From Desulforhopalus singaporensis (GTDB lineage Bacteria; Desulfobacterota; Desulfobulbia; Desulfobulbales; Desulfocapsaceae): a stretch of 64,000 nucleotides of DNA. A model generated the notes under the pieces. It saw only the letters and a program-made list of their open reading frames with translations. It was not told the origin of the DNA and searched no databases. The stretch spans positions 62,001 through 126,000 of the forward strand of contig NZ_FNJI01000007.1 of NCBI RefSeq assembly GCF_900104445.1, given 5' to 3'. Within the stretch, counting starts at the first letter, position 1. The number at the start of each line of letters is the position of its first letter. Below are positions 52,222 through 62,150 of this stretch, piece after piece. Made by a program: the position numbers and the translations under genes.

Positions 52222-54591
52222 TCAAGCCCGTTTTTTAGCTGTCGGCTCTTTTTCTTTCTTGTGAAAAATGATCTCGTTATCGGCGGGTTTCATTCTCGAT
52301 CTGGCATTGATTGCAATTTCAACCCCATAACTCTTTTCCATGTCGCTCAACTCGGTTCTTTTTTTATTGAGCAGATACGACGCTACTTCCAGTGGGAAAT
52401 GACACTCTATCCTCTCAACAGGTTTCCGGCTTGCTCCGGTCTGGATTCGCCGAAGATAGAAAAGTGAGAGAGTTTCCACCGAACGGACTGTTCCTCTTCC
52501 TTTACAATGTTCACATCGCTGATAATTTCCGGCCTCGATGGGAGCACCGAGTTTCTGCCTCGAGATCTGCATCAGGCCAAACTTTGATATTCTGCTGAAA
52601 TCGACCTTGGCCTTATCTTTTTTCATCGCCATCTTGACCTGTTTCTCAACGGCGAGAATATTCTTGCGGCTTCTCATGTCGATAAAATCAACCACGACAA
52701 GACCGCCGAGATCCCGCAGCCGCAGTTGGCGGGCCAACTCGGTAGCTGCTTCCAGATTTGCCTGAAAAATCGATTCCTCGAAGTTTTTCCCCTTTGAGGT
52801 CGAACCTGAGTTCACATCGATTGCAACCAACGCCTCCGTGGGGTCAATCACGATCGATCCGCCGGACGGCAGATTAACCTGCGGCTGGTAGATCGATTCG
52901 ATCTGATCTTCTACACTGTACTGGTTGAATATCGGCCTGGCCCCTTTATAAAGCCTCACCTTGACATCCTGCTGGGACTTCGGCAGCATCTCAATAAACG
53001 ATTTGACCTGCTCAAACGCCGTTACATCGTCCACCAGGATTTCCTCTATGGACGGATCAAAATGCTCTCTTAAAAAACGAAGGACACTGTCCTGATCTTT
53101 GTATACAAGCCCAACTCCGTCAAGCGTCTGTCCGCTGTTTTTAATATCTTTCCACAGTTTCAGCAGAAATTTAACGTCCTTCTCAAGGGCCGTCTGGGTT
53201 ATATCCACGCTGGCGGTTCTTACGATCCACCCGATCCCTTCCGGAATATCCATGGACTTCATCGTTTCGCGGAGCTGAACCCTTCTCTTTTCACCGGATA
53301 TTTTCCGCGAAATTCCGGCGGAATCGGATCCCGGCATAAGGACCACGCATCGTCCCGGAATGGAGAGGTAGGTGGTCATGTTGGCCCCCTTTTTCCCCAC
53401 CTCTTCCTTGACGACCTGGGCAAGTATCTCCTGCCCCTTTTCCATCACGTCGGTAATGGAGAGCTTTTTCCACTGATGAGTATCGACAAGATGCCGCAGT
53501 TCCTTGCTCAGGTCCTGCCTGTAGTATTCCGGATGTATCTCGTTAAACGGGAGAAACCCGTTCTTTTCTGCACCGTAATCGACAAATGCAGCTTGCAGAC
53601 TGGGCTCAAGAGCAACTATCCGGGCCTTGTAGATATTGTTTTTGCGCTGGGTACTTGATGCGGTGGAGATATGAATCGATTCGAGTTTACCGTCCTCAAG
53701 AAGTGCAAGACGGCACTCCTCGGGCTCCTCGGCATTGATGAGGAGTTTGCACAGTTTTGATGTTTCGGCTTCTTCCTGTGTCTTGTCCGGCCTTGAATCA
53801 ACCTCGGCCTCGGCAGACACCGTCTGTTCGCGCTGTTTGCTTACGGCTTCTTTTTTAGCCGCAGCCTCTTTTTCTGCAGGCGCATCTTCTTTGGCACCAG
53901 CATCCGGCGTCACCTCGCCACTCTTTTCGGCTTTTCCCGCTTTGACCGCAGTTTCCTGCGCTGCAACCTCCTGTTGTTCAGGAACAGCCGAGACCGCCTC
54001 TTTCTGTTGCTTGTCCGCCGTCCGGCCTTTTTTTCCCTGGGTAGTTTCGGCGCCGCCACCCTTTTTGCGCGGCCTTGCCCTTTTGGGCTTTGGTTTTTCC
54101 TTTACTTCAGCCTCCACCCCGGGACCTTCGCTTTGCCCTGCTTCACCCTTGCCCCTGTTGCTCTTTTTGCCGACACCAGCGGCCGGCGCCTTTTCTTCAG
54201 GTGTCGACGCAGCCGATTCCTTGGTGCTACCCTGATCAGCTGCTGCTTTTTTCCGGGTTCTTCCCCTCTTAGCCTTGGCAGGCTCCTTTTTCACCGGCTC
54301 AGAGCCATCCGCAGACAGTTCCTGTCCGGCAGCGTCCGCTTCAACCTCATTTTTTCCTGTAGCCGGACTCTTTTTCCGCGGTCTTTTTGGGGCGGAACCG
54401 GTTTTCACCTGTTTCCTGCTTTTTTTCTCAGGTGCTTCCTGTTGCTGTGCTACTGCCGTTGCCGGGAGTGCATTATCCTTCGGCTCTTCCTGGGGTACCT
54501 CGAGTTTGGAGGTGCTTTTCCACCATGCACCGGTTGTTGCCTTGATCTTTACGATTTTTTTGTCTTTTGCATTTTTGTTCGTTTGAACCAT
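52222..54591 (-). CDS. rne: Ribonuclease E/G with a long N-terminal low-complexity region
   Basis: This protein is about 789 residues from the ATG at 54591, which has AAAGGAAT upstream. The first 280 or so residues are low complexity, rich in Lys, Ala, Glu, Pro and Arg (KRPRKKSPATGK, KRARPRKKGGG). The catalytic region of Rne/CafA proteins follows: the S1-like domain (NNIYKARIVALEPSLQAAFV), catalytic metal aspartates in LVAIDVNSGS and LVVVDFIDM, and the zinc-link cysteines in CEHCKGRG. In enterobacterial RNase E the disordered part is C-terminal; here it is in front. It cleaves single-stranded RNA in mRNA decay and rRNA/tRNA maturation. A tRNA-Arg lies just downstream. Confidence 0.92.
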   Translation of the reverse strand: MVQTNKNAKDKKIVKIKATTGAWWKSTSKLEVPQEEPKDNALPATAVAQQQEAPEKKSRKQVKTGSAPKRPRKKSPATGKNEVEADAAGQELSADGSEPVKKEPAKAKRGRTRKKAAADQGSTKESAASTPEEKAPAAGVGKKSNRGKGEAGQSEGPGVEAEVKEKPKPKRARPRKKGGGAETTQGKKGRTADKQQKEAVSAVPEQQEVAAQETAVKAGKAEKSGEVTPDAGAKEDAPAEKEAAAKKEAVSKQREQTVSAEAEVDSRPDKTQEEAETSKLCKLLINAEEPEECRLALLEDGKLESIHISTASSTQRKNNIYKARIVALEPSLQAAFVDYGAEKNGFLPFNEIHPEYYRQDLSKELRHLVDTHQWKKLSITDVMEKGQEILAQVVKEEVGKKGANMTTYLSIPGRCVVLMPGSDSAGISRKISGEKRRVQLRETMKSMDIPEGIGWIVRTASVDITQTALEKDVKFLLKLWKDIKNSGQTLDGVGLVYKDQDSVLRFLREHFDPSIEEILVDDVTAFEQVKSFIEMLPKSQQDVKVRLYKGARPIFNQYSVEDQIESIYQPQVNLPSGGSIVIDPTEALVAIDVNSGSTSKGKNFEESIFQANLEAATELARQLRLRDLGGLVVVDFIDMRSRKNILAVEKQVKMAMKKDKAKVDFSRISKFGLMQISRQKLGAPIEAGNYQRCEHCKGRGTVRSVETLSLFYLRRIQTGASRKPVERIECHFPLEVASYLLNKKRTELSDMEKSYGVEIAINARSRMKPADNEIIFHKKEKEPTAKKRA

Positions 54592-55286
54592 ATTATTCCT
54601 TTGCCGCATACCTCTAACCGGTGTAGGGACATACGGCCTTCGTTCTCGATACCCGGACCGATTGCGCCTTTGATCTAAAGCAGAACCAGGCCGGACGTTT
54701 CTTGATTACCAACTACTGTTGTGATTAAAAAGATGCTGAACACGCTTTCCAGACAGTAACGGCTCCGAAGAACACCGGTCATTCTTAGAAAATTGATTTA
54801 TTGTGGGCTGGAGTGAGAAAATTCGTGTGCAGAATCTTTTTGCAATTTTTTGTGTCTGTAACAGTGCCGCCTGACCATCATCGAGCGACAACCGTTTTCT
54901 TCAAATGTTTCTTCAGTCATTAAGTGATCAAAAAACAGACACCCGCAAACACTAGTACTGTCTATTGCATCGAAACACAAATATTATTTGATTGTGTGTG
55001 CTTTTTTTTACCTGCTACTGCTTATTTTTGCACTATTTTCAGAGAAGAAGGCCCCTGTTTTCAACTTACCGGCACAGCAAACCTGCGGTGCTTCTCTTTT
55101 TTCCAATCGACTTCAGCTGCAGCTGCGGAGACCGCCGGTCATAAAATCACGACTTTAAACTTGACAGTGGTCACTCTGAACCGTAAACTTCCATGTTTAT
55201 TAAAAAAGAGATTCAAAGTCATGTTGATTTCGCCAACATAGACCACTAGCTATTCAATCAACCAAATCATAAATATCGATAACAAT
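54592..55286. other. 695-base divergent intergenic region between rne and lptD
   Basis: No gene is supported. An A/T-rich hairpin (ACACAA/TTGTGT, 54975-54997) followed by eight Ts at 55002-55009 could be a weak plus-strand terminator or part of a leader RNA. The length is compatible with the long 5' leaders common for rne genes, whose messages are often autoregulated; that is inference. Confidence 0.4.
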
Positions 55287-57617
55287 ATGGTGACCTTGTC
55301 CCCCGGAAAAAATATTCGTAACTGCTGCCTGTTGTTCAGTGCTTTGATATTCACCTCGTCGACAACCGCAGCCCTGGCTGATGTAGTGTCCACGGAAGAA
55401 TGGAACATATCCGCCGACAAGGTCGTTCGGTATGAATCCCCTAATAGCATAGTAGCCACAGGAAATGTTGTCCTGGAAAAAAAGGAGAAAATGTCCCCTG
55501 CGGCACCCAAGGATTCGCAAGCACTGACCAGCTGGGCCGAACTTCTTGAAGAAGATGATGTCGAGCAAGTGCAGGCGGCAGGTGAGGTGGAGAGGAATGC
55601 CGAACCGGTCTTCCAGACAACCGTTTCAATAAAAGCGGACTGGATAGTCTACGACGTTGATCTTGAATCGATCAAGGCAAAGGGCAACGTACAGATAATA
55701 ACGGATGAGGATCAGCTGTTCGCCAATGAGGGCACGCTCAATCTTGTCAGCGAAACAGGAAAATTCGAAGACGCTACCATCCTGAGGGAAAAAGACTCGC
55801 TTCACCTTGAAGGCGAGGTGATTGAGAAGACAGGTTTTGACACCTACAGGATTGTCGACGGCTGGGCTATCACCTGCAAGGTTGAAGGCGACGAACCGCC
55901 CCCCTGGTCGTTTTCAAGCGCCCGCACCGACATAAGACAGGGAGGGTACGCCGTTTTAAAGCACGCTAAATTCAATATCCGCAACGTGCCCGTTCTCTAC
56001 ACCCCGTACCTTATCCTGCCGGTAAAAGGCACCCGGCAGACCGGTTTTCTTTTTCCCGAGTTCTCAAGCTCCTCTGAGGGCGGCTTTGCTTTTGATGTTC
56101 CTTTTTTTCTCAACATATCCGACTCTGCTGACATCACCTTCTTTCCCGAAGTTTATCTAAAAAGAGGCGTCATGCCGGGAATGGAGTTCAGATACGTTTC
56201 AAGCCCCACCGACAAGGGAGCGTTTACGCTTTCATATCTCGACGATGATCTCTCCGATCCTTCGGAAACAGAGTATTATGAAAACACCGGATATACCCAC
56301 GACAACAGCGACCGTTACTGGGTCAGGGGAAAAGCGGATTACACTTTCGGCGACAACTGGCAGACACGCCTTGACCTGGATATTGTCTCCGACCAGGATT
56401 ACCTCAAGGAGTTCAACAGTGGAACAACAGGCTATAAAAAAACCTACGAACGCTATCTTGAAACCTTTGGCCGGGGTTTCCAGAACGACACCAGCGTATT
56501 GCGGGAAAACTCGCTGAAAATGCTCAAAAACTGGCGTGGTATTTCCCTGCAGGGAGAATTGCTGGCCATCAACGATACGTATACGACGGCGAATGAGTCA
56601 GTCACCGACGACACCGACACTCCTCTTTTTAAGCTGCCCAGCATTGATTTTTCCGGCACCATCCCCACCAATTATGCCGGAATCAGTTTCAACTGGGACA
56701 GTGAATACGTAAACTACTGGCGGGAAGACGGCGTAGGGGCCAACCGAGTAGATTTCGCACCGTCGATCTCGGCTCCCCTGCCCCTGGGACCATATCTGGA
56801 ATCCCGCGCCGAGTTCAAACTTCGTGATACTTTCTATCTGGTCGAAACCTACGGCGATGCGGAGTGGGAGCACGACGATACCCAGAATCGTTTTTACCCC
56901 GAGTTCACGGCAGACCTGGCCACTACTCTGGAAAGAGACTTTTTTACCAGCAATGCGGAACTTGCCACCCTGAGACATCAGATCAGGCCTTTTTTGGCCT
57001 ATGGATATATCCCCGACGTCGACCAGGACGAGCTGCCCAAACTTGACAGCGTCGACAACATAGCTGAAAGAAACGCCATCACCTACGGACTTGATAATTT
57101 CTTCGACAAGGTAGCTTCCGGTTCCTCCGGGTGGGACTCCCTGACCGAATACGCTACCTACAAGATTCAGCAATCCTACGATTTCAGTGACGACTCGGAT
57201 GAACCTTTCTCCGATATATTCAGTGAACTGCGGTGGAAACCAATCCACAGGACGTATTTCGAATATAAGACCTACTACGACGTCTACGATTCGAAATTCA
57301 ACAGCCACACGGTTGAAGGCAACTATACCAACACCAGGGGAGACCAGTTTGGCCTTGAGTACAGCCTCAAAGACAGTGCCGACATCGAGCAGATCAACGC
57401 CTTTGTCAAGGCAGCACTGGTGGACCGTTGGCTGTTTAAAGGGGAGATCCAGCACTCCCTTTCCCTGCAGGAGACAATAGAGGCATTCGGCTCCCTGACC
57501 TATCAGGCGCTGTGCTGGTCCGTCAGCCTGGAAACGAGATACACGCCCGAGGATACTTCCTACTTAGTGACCTTCAACCTGGCAAATATCGGTCTTCCGC
57601 TGGGAATAGGCCTGTAA
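55287..57617 (+). CDS. lptD: LPS-assembly protein LptD
   Basis: This 776-residue outer-membrane protein inserts lipopolysaccharide into the outer leaflet. It has a signal peptide to about residue 31 (FTSSTTAALA). An N-terminal OstA/LptA-like beta-jellyroll spans about 35-180 (WNISADKVVRYESPNSIVATG). The LptD beta-barrel follows (RNVPVLYTPYLILPVKG, RQTGFLFPEFSSSSEGGF, ending NLANIGLPLGIGL). Only two or three cysteines are present in the mature part, so the disulfide pattern of the Escherichia coli protein is not obviously conserved. Its presence shows an LPS-bearing Gram-negative host. Confidence 0.93.
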   Translation: MVTLSPGKNIRNCCLLFSALIFTSSTTAALADVVSTEEWNISADKVVRYESPNSIVATGNVVLEKKEKMSPAAPKDSQALTSWAELLEEDDVEQVQAAGEVERNAEPVFQTTVSIKADWIVYDVDLESIKAKGNVQIITDEDQLFANEGTLNLVSETGKFEDATILREKDSLHLEGEVIEKTGFDTYRIVDGWAITCKVEGDEPPPWSFSSARTDIRQGGYAVLKHAKFNIRNVPVLYTPYLILPVKGTRQTGFLFPEFSSSSEGGFAFDVPFFLNISDSADITFFPEVYLKRGVMPGMEFRYVSSPTDKGAFTLSYLDDDLSDPSETEYYENTGYTHDNSDRYWVRGKADYTFGDNWQTRLDLDIVSDQDYLKEFNSGTTGYKKTYERYLETFGRGFQNDTSVLRENSLKMLKNWRGISLQGELLAINDTYTTANESVTDDTDTPLFKLPSIDFSGTIPTNYAGISFNWDSEYVNYWREDGVGANRVDFAPSISAPLPLGPYLESRAEFKLRDTFYLVETYGDAEWEHDDTQNRFYPEFTADLATTLERDFFTSNAELATLRHQIRPFLAYGYIPDVDQDELPKLDSVDNIAERNAITYGLDNFFDKVASGSSGWDSLTEYATYKIQQSYDFSDDSDEPFSDIFSELRWKPIHRTYFEYKTYYDVYDSKFNSHTVEGNYTNTRGDQFGLEYSLKDSADIEQINAFVKAALVDRWLFKGEIQHSLSLQETIEAFGSLTYQALCWSVSLETRYTPEDTSYLVTFNLANIGLPLGIGL

Positions 57618-57639
57618 CACCGCTCTCATCTACTTCTAT

Positions 57640-57675
57640 GCTGGTTATTTGCGGTCTGCACCGCACATAACCAGC
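57640..57675 (+). terminator. Hairpin between lptD and the DHH gene
   Basis: Arms GCTGGTTAT and ATAACCAGC, plus an inner GCGGT/ACCGC pair, form a stem around CTGC with a small bulge. There is no strong T run; partial termination is likely. It ends 18 bases before the next start. Confidence 0.55.
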
Positions 57676-57692
57676 CAACCGGTACTTACCTT

Positions 57693-58655
57693 ATGGAGCA
57701 GTACGATATTTTCAACGGGGATGCCGACGGCATATTCGCCCTGCACCAGTACCGCCTGAAATATCCGGAGAACAATGCAGTCAGGATAACAGGCGTAAAA
57801 CGCGATATTGGTCTGCTCCGTCAAATAGAAGGCGTCAAAAACTGTTCGGTCACAGTCTTTGATATCTCTTTTGACAGCAACAGAAAATCTGTCGACACAC
57901 TGCTGGCCGACGCCAATCACATTACCTACTTCGACCATCATTTCTGCGGCAACACGCCGCACGATTCCAGGCTCACGGCCCATATCAACCCGTCGGCGGA
58001 TACCTGTACATCGATAATTGTCAACGACACCATCGGCGGCGAGTACGGTTTATGGGCGATTTGCGGCGCTTTCGGAGACAACCTGCAACAGCAGGCGGCA
58101 GAGATGACCAGCCGTTTTCACCTTGACCCGGGCCGGACAAGTCAACTGAAAGAACTCGGAGAACTCTTTAATTACAACGGGTACGGCGCAGATATACAGG
58201 ATCTTCATTTCCATCCGGATAATCTTTACCAAGCCGTAGCACCATACCGCGACCCTTTTGCGTTCATCGCCGACTCCGAACAACTTCTTACCCTGCGTCA
58301 CGGCTACCACGACGACATGGCATCTGCTCTTGGCCAGCCCGAATACAGGACCGATTCGAAAAACAGGGTTTTCATTTTTCCCGACGCACCGTGGGCAAGA
58401 CGAGTTTCCGGGGTGTTCTCTAACCTTAAGGCGGTAGAAAAAGGATCCTGCGCCCACGCCATCATTTCCGAAAATCCGGACGGCAGTTTTCGGGTGAGCG
58501 TCCGCGCTCCCTTAGACAACAAACGTAATGCCGACACCCTCTGCAGACAGTTTCCAACAGGTGGAGGCAGGGCCGGCTCCGCAGGCATCAACCAACTTCC
58601 AAAATCGCAGTTTGACCTGTTTATTGAGACCTTTCTCAAGATGTATCCGGACTGA
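57693..58655 (+). CDS. DHH-family phosphoesterase
   Basis: This 320-residue protein has the DHH motifs in order: FNGDADG (I), FDIS (II), DHHFCG (III) and GAFGDN (IV), with a DHHA1-like C-terminal block GGGRAGSAGIN. Such enzymes hydrolyse phosphodiester bonds in nanoRNA, cyclic dinucleotides or related compounds with manganese. There is no RecJ-type OB domain, CBS or sensor domain, so it is closest in size to small NrnA-like proteins. The exact substrate is unknown. It lies between lptD and mltB, two bases before mltB. Confidence 0.85.
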   Translation: MEQYDIFNGDADGIFALHQYRLKYPENNAVRITGVKRDIGLLRQIEGVKNCSVTVFDISFDSNRKSVDTLLADANHITYFDHHFCGNTPHDSRLTAHINPSADTCTSIIVNDTIGGEYGLWAICGAFGDNLQQQAAEMTSRFHLDPGRTSQLKELGELFNYNGYGADIQDLHFHPDNLYQAVAPYRDPFAFIADSEQLLTLRHGYHDDMASALGQPEYRTDSKNRVFIFPDAPWARRVSGVFSNLKAVEKGSCAHAIISENPDGSFRVSVRAPLDNKRNADTLCRQFPTGGGRAGSAGINQLPKSQFDLFIETFLKMYPD

Positions 58656-58657
58656 TC

Positions 58658-59761
58658 ATGTATACCTGCAACAAACCGTCCTCCCGTTACTCCGCCAACA
58701 GAAGCATGCGGATGCGGTGCTTCCTTTCGCTTCTGCTGTTCTCCGTTATTTTCGTGCAGCTGTTTTCTCCAGACGCTCCCCCGGCTTTTGCCGGAACCAA
58801 CGAAAAAATCAAGGCCGCAGACCTTGTAACCGACAATCAGCAGATCAACACAGCCAGCAGCCGTTACCAGCTGCTTTTCATGGAACTCAAAGCCGAGCAT
58901 GGTTTTACCGCGGCCGAACTCAGAAATCTGTTTCAGGGTGTTGCCATTAACCGCAGGGTGCTCGAATTAATGGACATGCAGTGGGAGGCAAAACCCTACT
59001 ATGAATACTGGCCGCGTTTTATAACTTCGGCGACTGTCAGACGCGGCAAACAAAACCTGGCGAAATACCAGCACCTCTTTGACAGGGTTGAGCAGAAATT
59101 TGGCGTAAACAGGGAGGTTATTGTCGCCATCTGGGCTATCGAGTCGCGCTTTGGCACCAACATGGGGGGCTTTAATATTTTCCAGACCCTGAACACCCTC
59201 TTTGACGCCTACCCCAGGAGATCCGATTTCTTTCGCAAGGAGCTGCTGAATTTCCTTATACTCTGCAAAAAAAACAAGATCGATCCGCTGCAGGTAAGAG
59301 GTTCCTATGCCGGTGCTTTTGGCCAGGCGCAGTTCATGCCGTCGAGTTACAATTCATACGCCGTTGATTTCGACGGCGACGCAAGAGTGGACCTGATCTC
59401 GTCGCTGCCCGATATATTCGGCTCCATCGCAAATTACCTGAAAACATTCGGCTGGACTCTGAACGCCCCGGTCTTCCATGAAATAGGAGATGAGCTACGC
59501 TCGGTAAAAGCCATCCAGGTTTACAACAAAGGCAGACTTGGGAGAATAGACTGGCGCTATCTTGCGCAAACACAACAGATCAACCTGCCCCGGCCCCCCG
59601 GTGGAGGCATGCTTTCCATTGTCGGGGTTCTGCTTGGGCCCGACCGCGGCGATAAAACCAGATATGTCGCCGGGTACCCTAATTTCCACGCTATTACCAG
59701 CTACAATCACAGCCATAAATATGCCATGACGGTTAGTGAACTGGCAGCGGCTTTTAAGTAA
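58658..59761 (+). CDS. mltB: Lytic murein transglycosylase MltB family
   Basis: This 367-residue protein cleaves peptidoglycan glycan strands, forming 1,6-anhydromuramic ends. The catalytic glutamate is in VAIWAIESRFGTNMGG, near residue 161. The family block SYAGAFGQAQFMPSSYNSYA and the Asp-rich loop DFDGDARVDL follow. An N-terminal signal peptide runs to PPAFAG. The start may be 58658 or a later ATG at 58706, which gives a shorter signal peptide. No lipobox is seen, so it is probably periplasmic and soluble. Confidence 0.9.
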   Translation: MYTCNKPSSRYSANRSMRMRCFLSLLLFSVIFVQLFSPDAPPAFAGTNEKIKAADLVTDNQQINTASSRYQLLFMELKAEHGFTAAELRNLFQGVAINRRVLELMDMQWEAKPYYEYWPRFITSATVRRGKQNLAKYQHLFDRVEQKFGVNREVIVAIWAIESRFGTNMGGFNIFQTLNTLFDAYPRRSDFFRKELLNFLILCKKNKIDPLQVRGSYAGAFGQAQFMPSSYNSYAVDFDGDARVDLISSLPDIFGSIANYLKTFGWTLNAPVFHEIGDELRSVKAIQVYNKGRLGRIDWRYLAQTQQINLPRPPGGGMLSIVGVLLGPDRGDKTRYVAGYPNFHAITSYNHSHKYAMTVSELAAAFK

Positions 59762-60008
59762 TGCGTCTTCAGTGTTTCGTGATCGGAAGGTGCGCCTTTT
59801 TCCTGTAAAATGATTTCACTTTACAGCTTTGGCTGTGTAAACTGAGTTATGCTGTTACTGCTTGTTATAGATGACATAGCCATACAAAGAACAATCGTGG
59901 TTCTATAGTCTGCAGGTAAAAAGGTTCGCGGGTTTTGTGTGTTGATGTTGCAATTCAATCAAAAAATCTTTTCGATAAAAATGTCCATGAAGCATCCGCT
60001 CTGAAGCC
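59762..60008. other. 247-base gap between mltB and mltA
   Basis: A small hairpin (CTGTAAA and TTTACAG, 59803-59826) is the only structure noticed; no gene is seen. mltA therefore probably has its own promoter. Confidence 0.35.
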
Positions 60009-61196
60009 ATGAGAACTGTCCTGCGCATCCGGTTCCTGATACCGACTGGCTTCCTCCTGCTTCTTGTTTTCGCCTGTTCTCTGCTTTACCTCTATCGTTA
60101 TCAACCCCTCCATCTGATTCCCCCCAAGTCAGTCCCGTTTTTCACCGACGACTTCGACCGGAATTCGCTGATCCTTGCGGCGGAAAGGCAGCAACGCTAT
60201 CTCCTGCGGCAACCGCCTGAAAAAACAGTGCAGTTTGGCCAGAAAGCAATTTCCTGTCGATGGCTTCTTGTTTCGATGACCGAGCTTCTGGACAAGCTGC
60301 GCCAATCTCCAGACATCTGGGAATTCAACGAGTTTTTACGAAAAAATTATACGATATTCCAGGCTGGAGGGAGGAAAAGACCGGGCCCCCCGACCATGCT
60401 GGTGACCGGCTACTACGAGCCTCTTTTTGCTGGCAGCCTTATAGGCAAACCTCCCTTTGTTTACCCTATCTATTCGACCCCACCTTCCCTGATGGTGAGA
60501 AAAAACGGGGACGGCATAAGCAGCATCGGCAGATACGACCGCGTCAACAACTTTGTACCTTTCTGGAGCCGGGAACAGATTGAGAACCAGAACCTGCTGC
60601 GAGGTCACGAACTTGCTTATCTCGCCGATCCATTCGACGCCTACCTTCTCCATGTCCAGGGATCGGGCAAGATCCTCCTGCCCGACGGCTCCTTGCGCAC
60701 GGTACGCTTTGCCGGATCAAACGGCCTGGAGTATAACAGCATCGGTAAATTGCTGGTCGACGAAGGGATTATGGATCTGGAGGATGTTGATATTGAAGCC
60801 ATTCGGCAATATCTTGCACAAAATCCCGAGCAACAAAAACGCATACTGCACCACAACCCCAGATTTATTTTTTTCGGCTGGGGAAATAGCGAAAATCCAG
60901 TGGGCAGCAACGGTATAGAGCTTACTCCGGGACGTTCGGTGGCTGTTGACCAGAATTTACTTCCAGCCGGAACGTTCGCTTTTCTCAGCAGCTCCCGGCC
61001 GCTAATTGATGTCAATGGCAAGATCATCGGCTGGACTGGTCTTAACAGGTTTGTGTTCCCCCAGGATTCCGGAGCAGCAATAAAAGGCACCGGGAGGGTG
61101 GATTTGTTCTGGGGCAGCGGGCCACAGGCGGGAGCGGCGGCGGGCACAATGAAGCACCGAGGCAAATTGTATTTTTTTGTTAAAAAAGGCTTTTGA
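60009..61196 (+). CDS. mltA: Membrane-bound lytic murein transglycosylase A
   Basis: This 395-residue protein has one N-terminal hydrophobic segment (FLLLLVFACSLLYLY). FAC resembles a lipobox, but Phe is unusual at that position, so it may be a lipoprotein or an anchored protein. MltA domain motifs are VTGYYEPLFAG, DAYLLHVQGSGKI and the 3D domain with QDSGAAIKGTGRVDLFWG, whose Asp in DLFWG is the catalytic residue. It cleaves murein glycan strands, like MltB upstream. Its stop is 11 bases before the next gene. Confidence 0.92.
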   Translation: MRTVLRIRFLIPTGFLLLLVFACSLLYLYRYQPLHLIPPKSVPFFTDDFDRNSLILAAERQQRYLLRQPPEKTVQFGQKAISCRWLLVSMTELLDKLRQSPDIWEFNEFLRKNYTIFQAGGRKRPGPPTMLVTGYYEPLFAGSLIGKPPFVYPIYSTPPSLMVRKNGDGISSIGRYDRVNNFVPFWSREQIENQNLLRGHELAYLADPFDAYLLHVQGSGKILLPDGSLRTVRFAGSNGLEYNSIGKLLVDEGIMDLEDVDIEAIRQYLAQNPEQQKRILHHNPRFIFFGWGNSENPVGSNGIELTPGRSVAVDQNLLPAGTFAFLSSSRPLIDVNGKIIGWTGLNRFVFPQDSGAAIKGTGRVDLFWGSGPQAGAAAGTMKHRGKLYFFVKKGF

Positions 61197-61207
61197 GGAC
61201 AAAACTG

Positions 61208-62017
61208 ATGGTTTCCCCTCCATTTCCGATCGTCACTCTCCTTACAGACTTTGGTCTGTCCGACGAATACGTTGGCGTCATTAAAGGGCTTCTGCACAAA
61301 TTCTGCCCGGGAGTGCAGATCATTGACATTTCGCACACAGTCGACCCGCAAAACAGCAGGAAGGCAGCCCACCTGCTCACCAGGGCATACCCCTATTTTC
61401 CGCCCGGCACCGTCCACCTGATAATCGTGGACCCGGGTGTGGGGTCAACCAGGAAAATAATAGCCTTCAAGACCTCCGAGCAGATTTTTGTCGGACCGGA
61501 CAACGGGCTGTTCAGCATGATCTTCAAAAAAGAAGAGATTCTTGCCATCCACCAGGTAACAGCCCGGCACCTGTTTCTACCAGCCCCCAGCAACACCTTC
61601 CACGGCAGGGATATAATGGCGCCGATAGCCGCAAGACTGGCAGGCGGCCTGCCCATCGAACAGGTCGGCCCGTCTATTTCGGTCGGTGACTGCATAGAAC
61701 TGCCGACGCCGCAGATTCTCCGCGACCCGCAACAACTCACAGGAGAAGTGACCCATATTGACAGATTCGGCAACCTCTGCACCAATATAAGCAGTGAGGA
61801 AATTGACGTTTTTTCCGAAGGATGCGGTGTCGAAATCAACATCGGTCCAGTGTCCATCTCGTCGATATCACGCAGCTACAGCAGCTGCAACGTAGGACAG
61901 CCGCTTGCTCTTTACGACAGCCAGGGATTACTTGAGATCGCCATAAACTGCGGCCGGTTCGCCGCAACCCATGGGATCAAAGAAGGTGAGAAAATTACGG
62001 TGAAAAAAAACCTGTGA
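61208..62017 (+). CDS. S-adenosylmethionine hydroxide adenosyltransferase (DUF62/SAM hydrolase) family
   Basis: This 269-residue protein starts at the ATG at 61208, with GAGG upstream at 61195. It has the family blocks TLLTDFGLSDEYVGVIKG, IIDISHTVDPQ, VDPGVGSTRK, FVGPDNGLFS and the C-terminal HIDRFGNLCTNI. Members of this family hydrolyse SAM to adenosine and methionine, or are fluorinase/chlorinase relatives. The halogenase-specific loop is not evident, so hydrolase is the likely role. It sits 11 bases after mltA and is probably co-transcribed. Confidence 0.88.
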   Translation: MVSPPFPIVTLLTDFGLSDEYVGVIKGLLHKFCPGVQIIDISHTVDPQNSRKAAHLLTRAYPYFPPGTVHLIIVDPGVGSTRKIIAFKTSEQIFVGPDNGLFSMIFKKEEILAIHQVTARHLFLPAPSNTFHGRDIMAPIAARLAGGLPIEQVGPSISVGDCIELPTPQILRDPQQLTGEVTHIDRFGNLCTNISSEEIDVFSEGCGVEINIGPVSISSISRSYSSCNVGQPLALYDSQGLLEIAINCGRFAATHGIKEGEKITVKKNL

Positions 62018-62150
62018 TCATTTTCTCGATATGTGCTGCGGCTGCACCGCAGCTGTTCCTGCCTGCCGCACCCCGTTATATGCCGTAGCCGGCTTGCACC
62101 AATTTTCCCAAGCCTGACGGACGAACTGCCATGGGATGCGGCCGGTGGAG

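Noticed and set aside
54924-55241. 105-codon plus-strand ORF upstream of lptD
   Set aside because: Unusual Cys/Phe-rich composition typical of non-coding A/T-rich DNA; no ribosome site.
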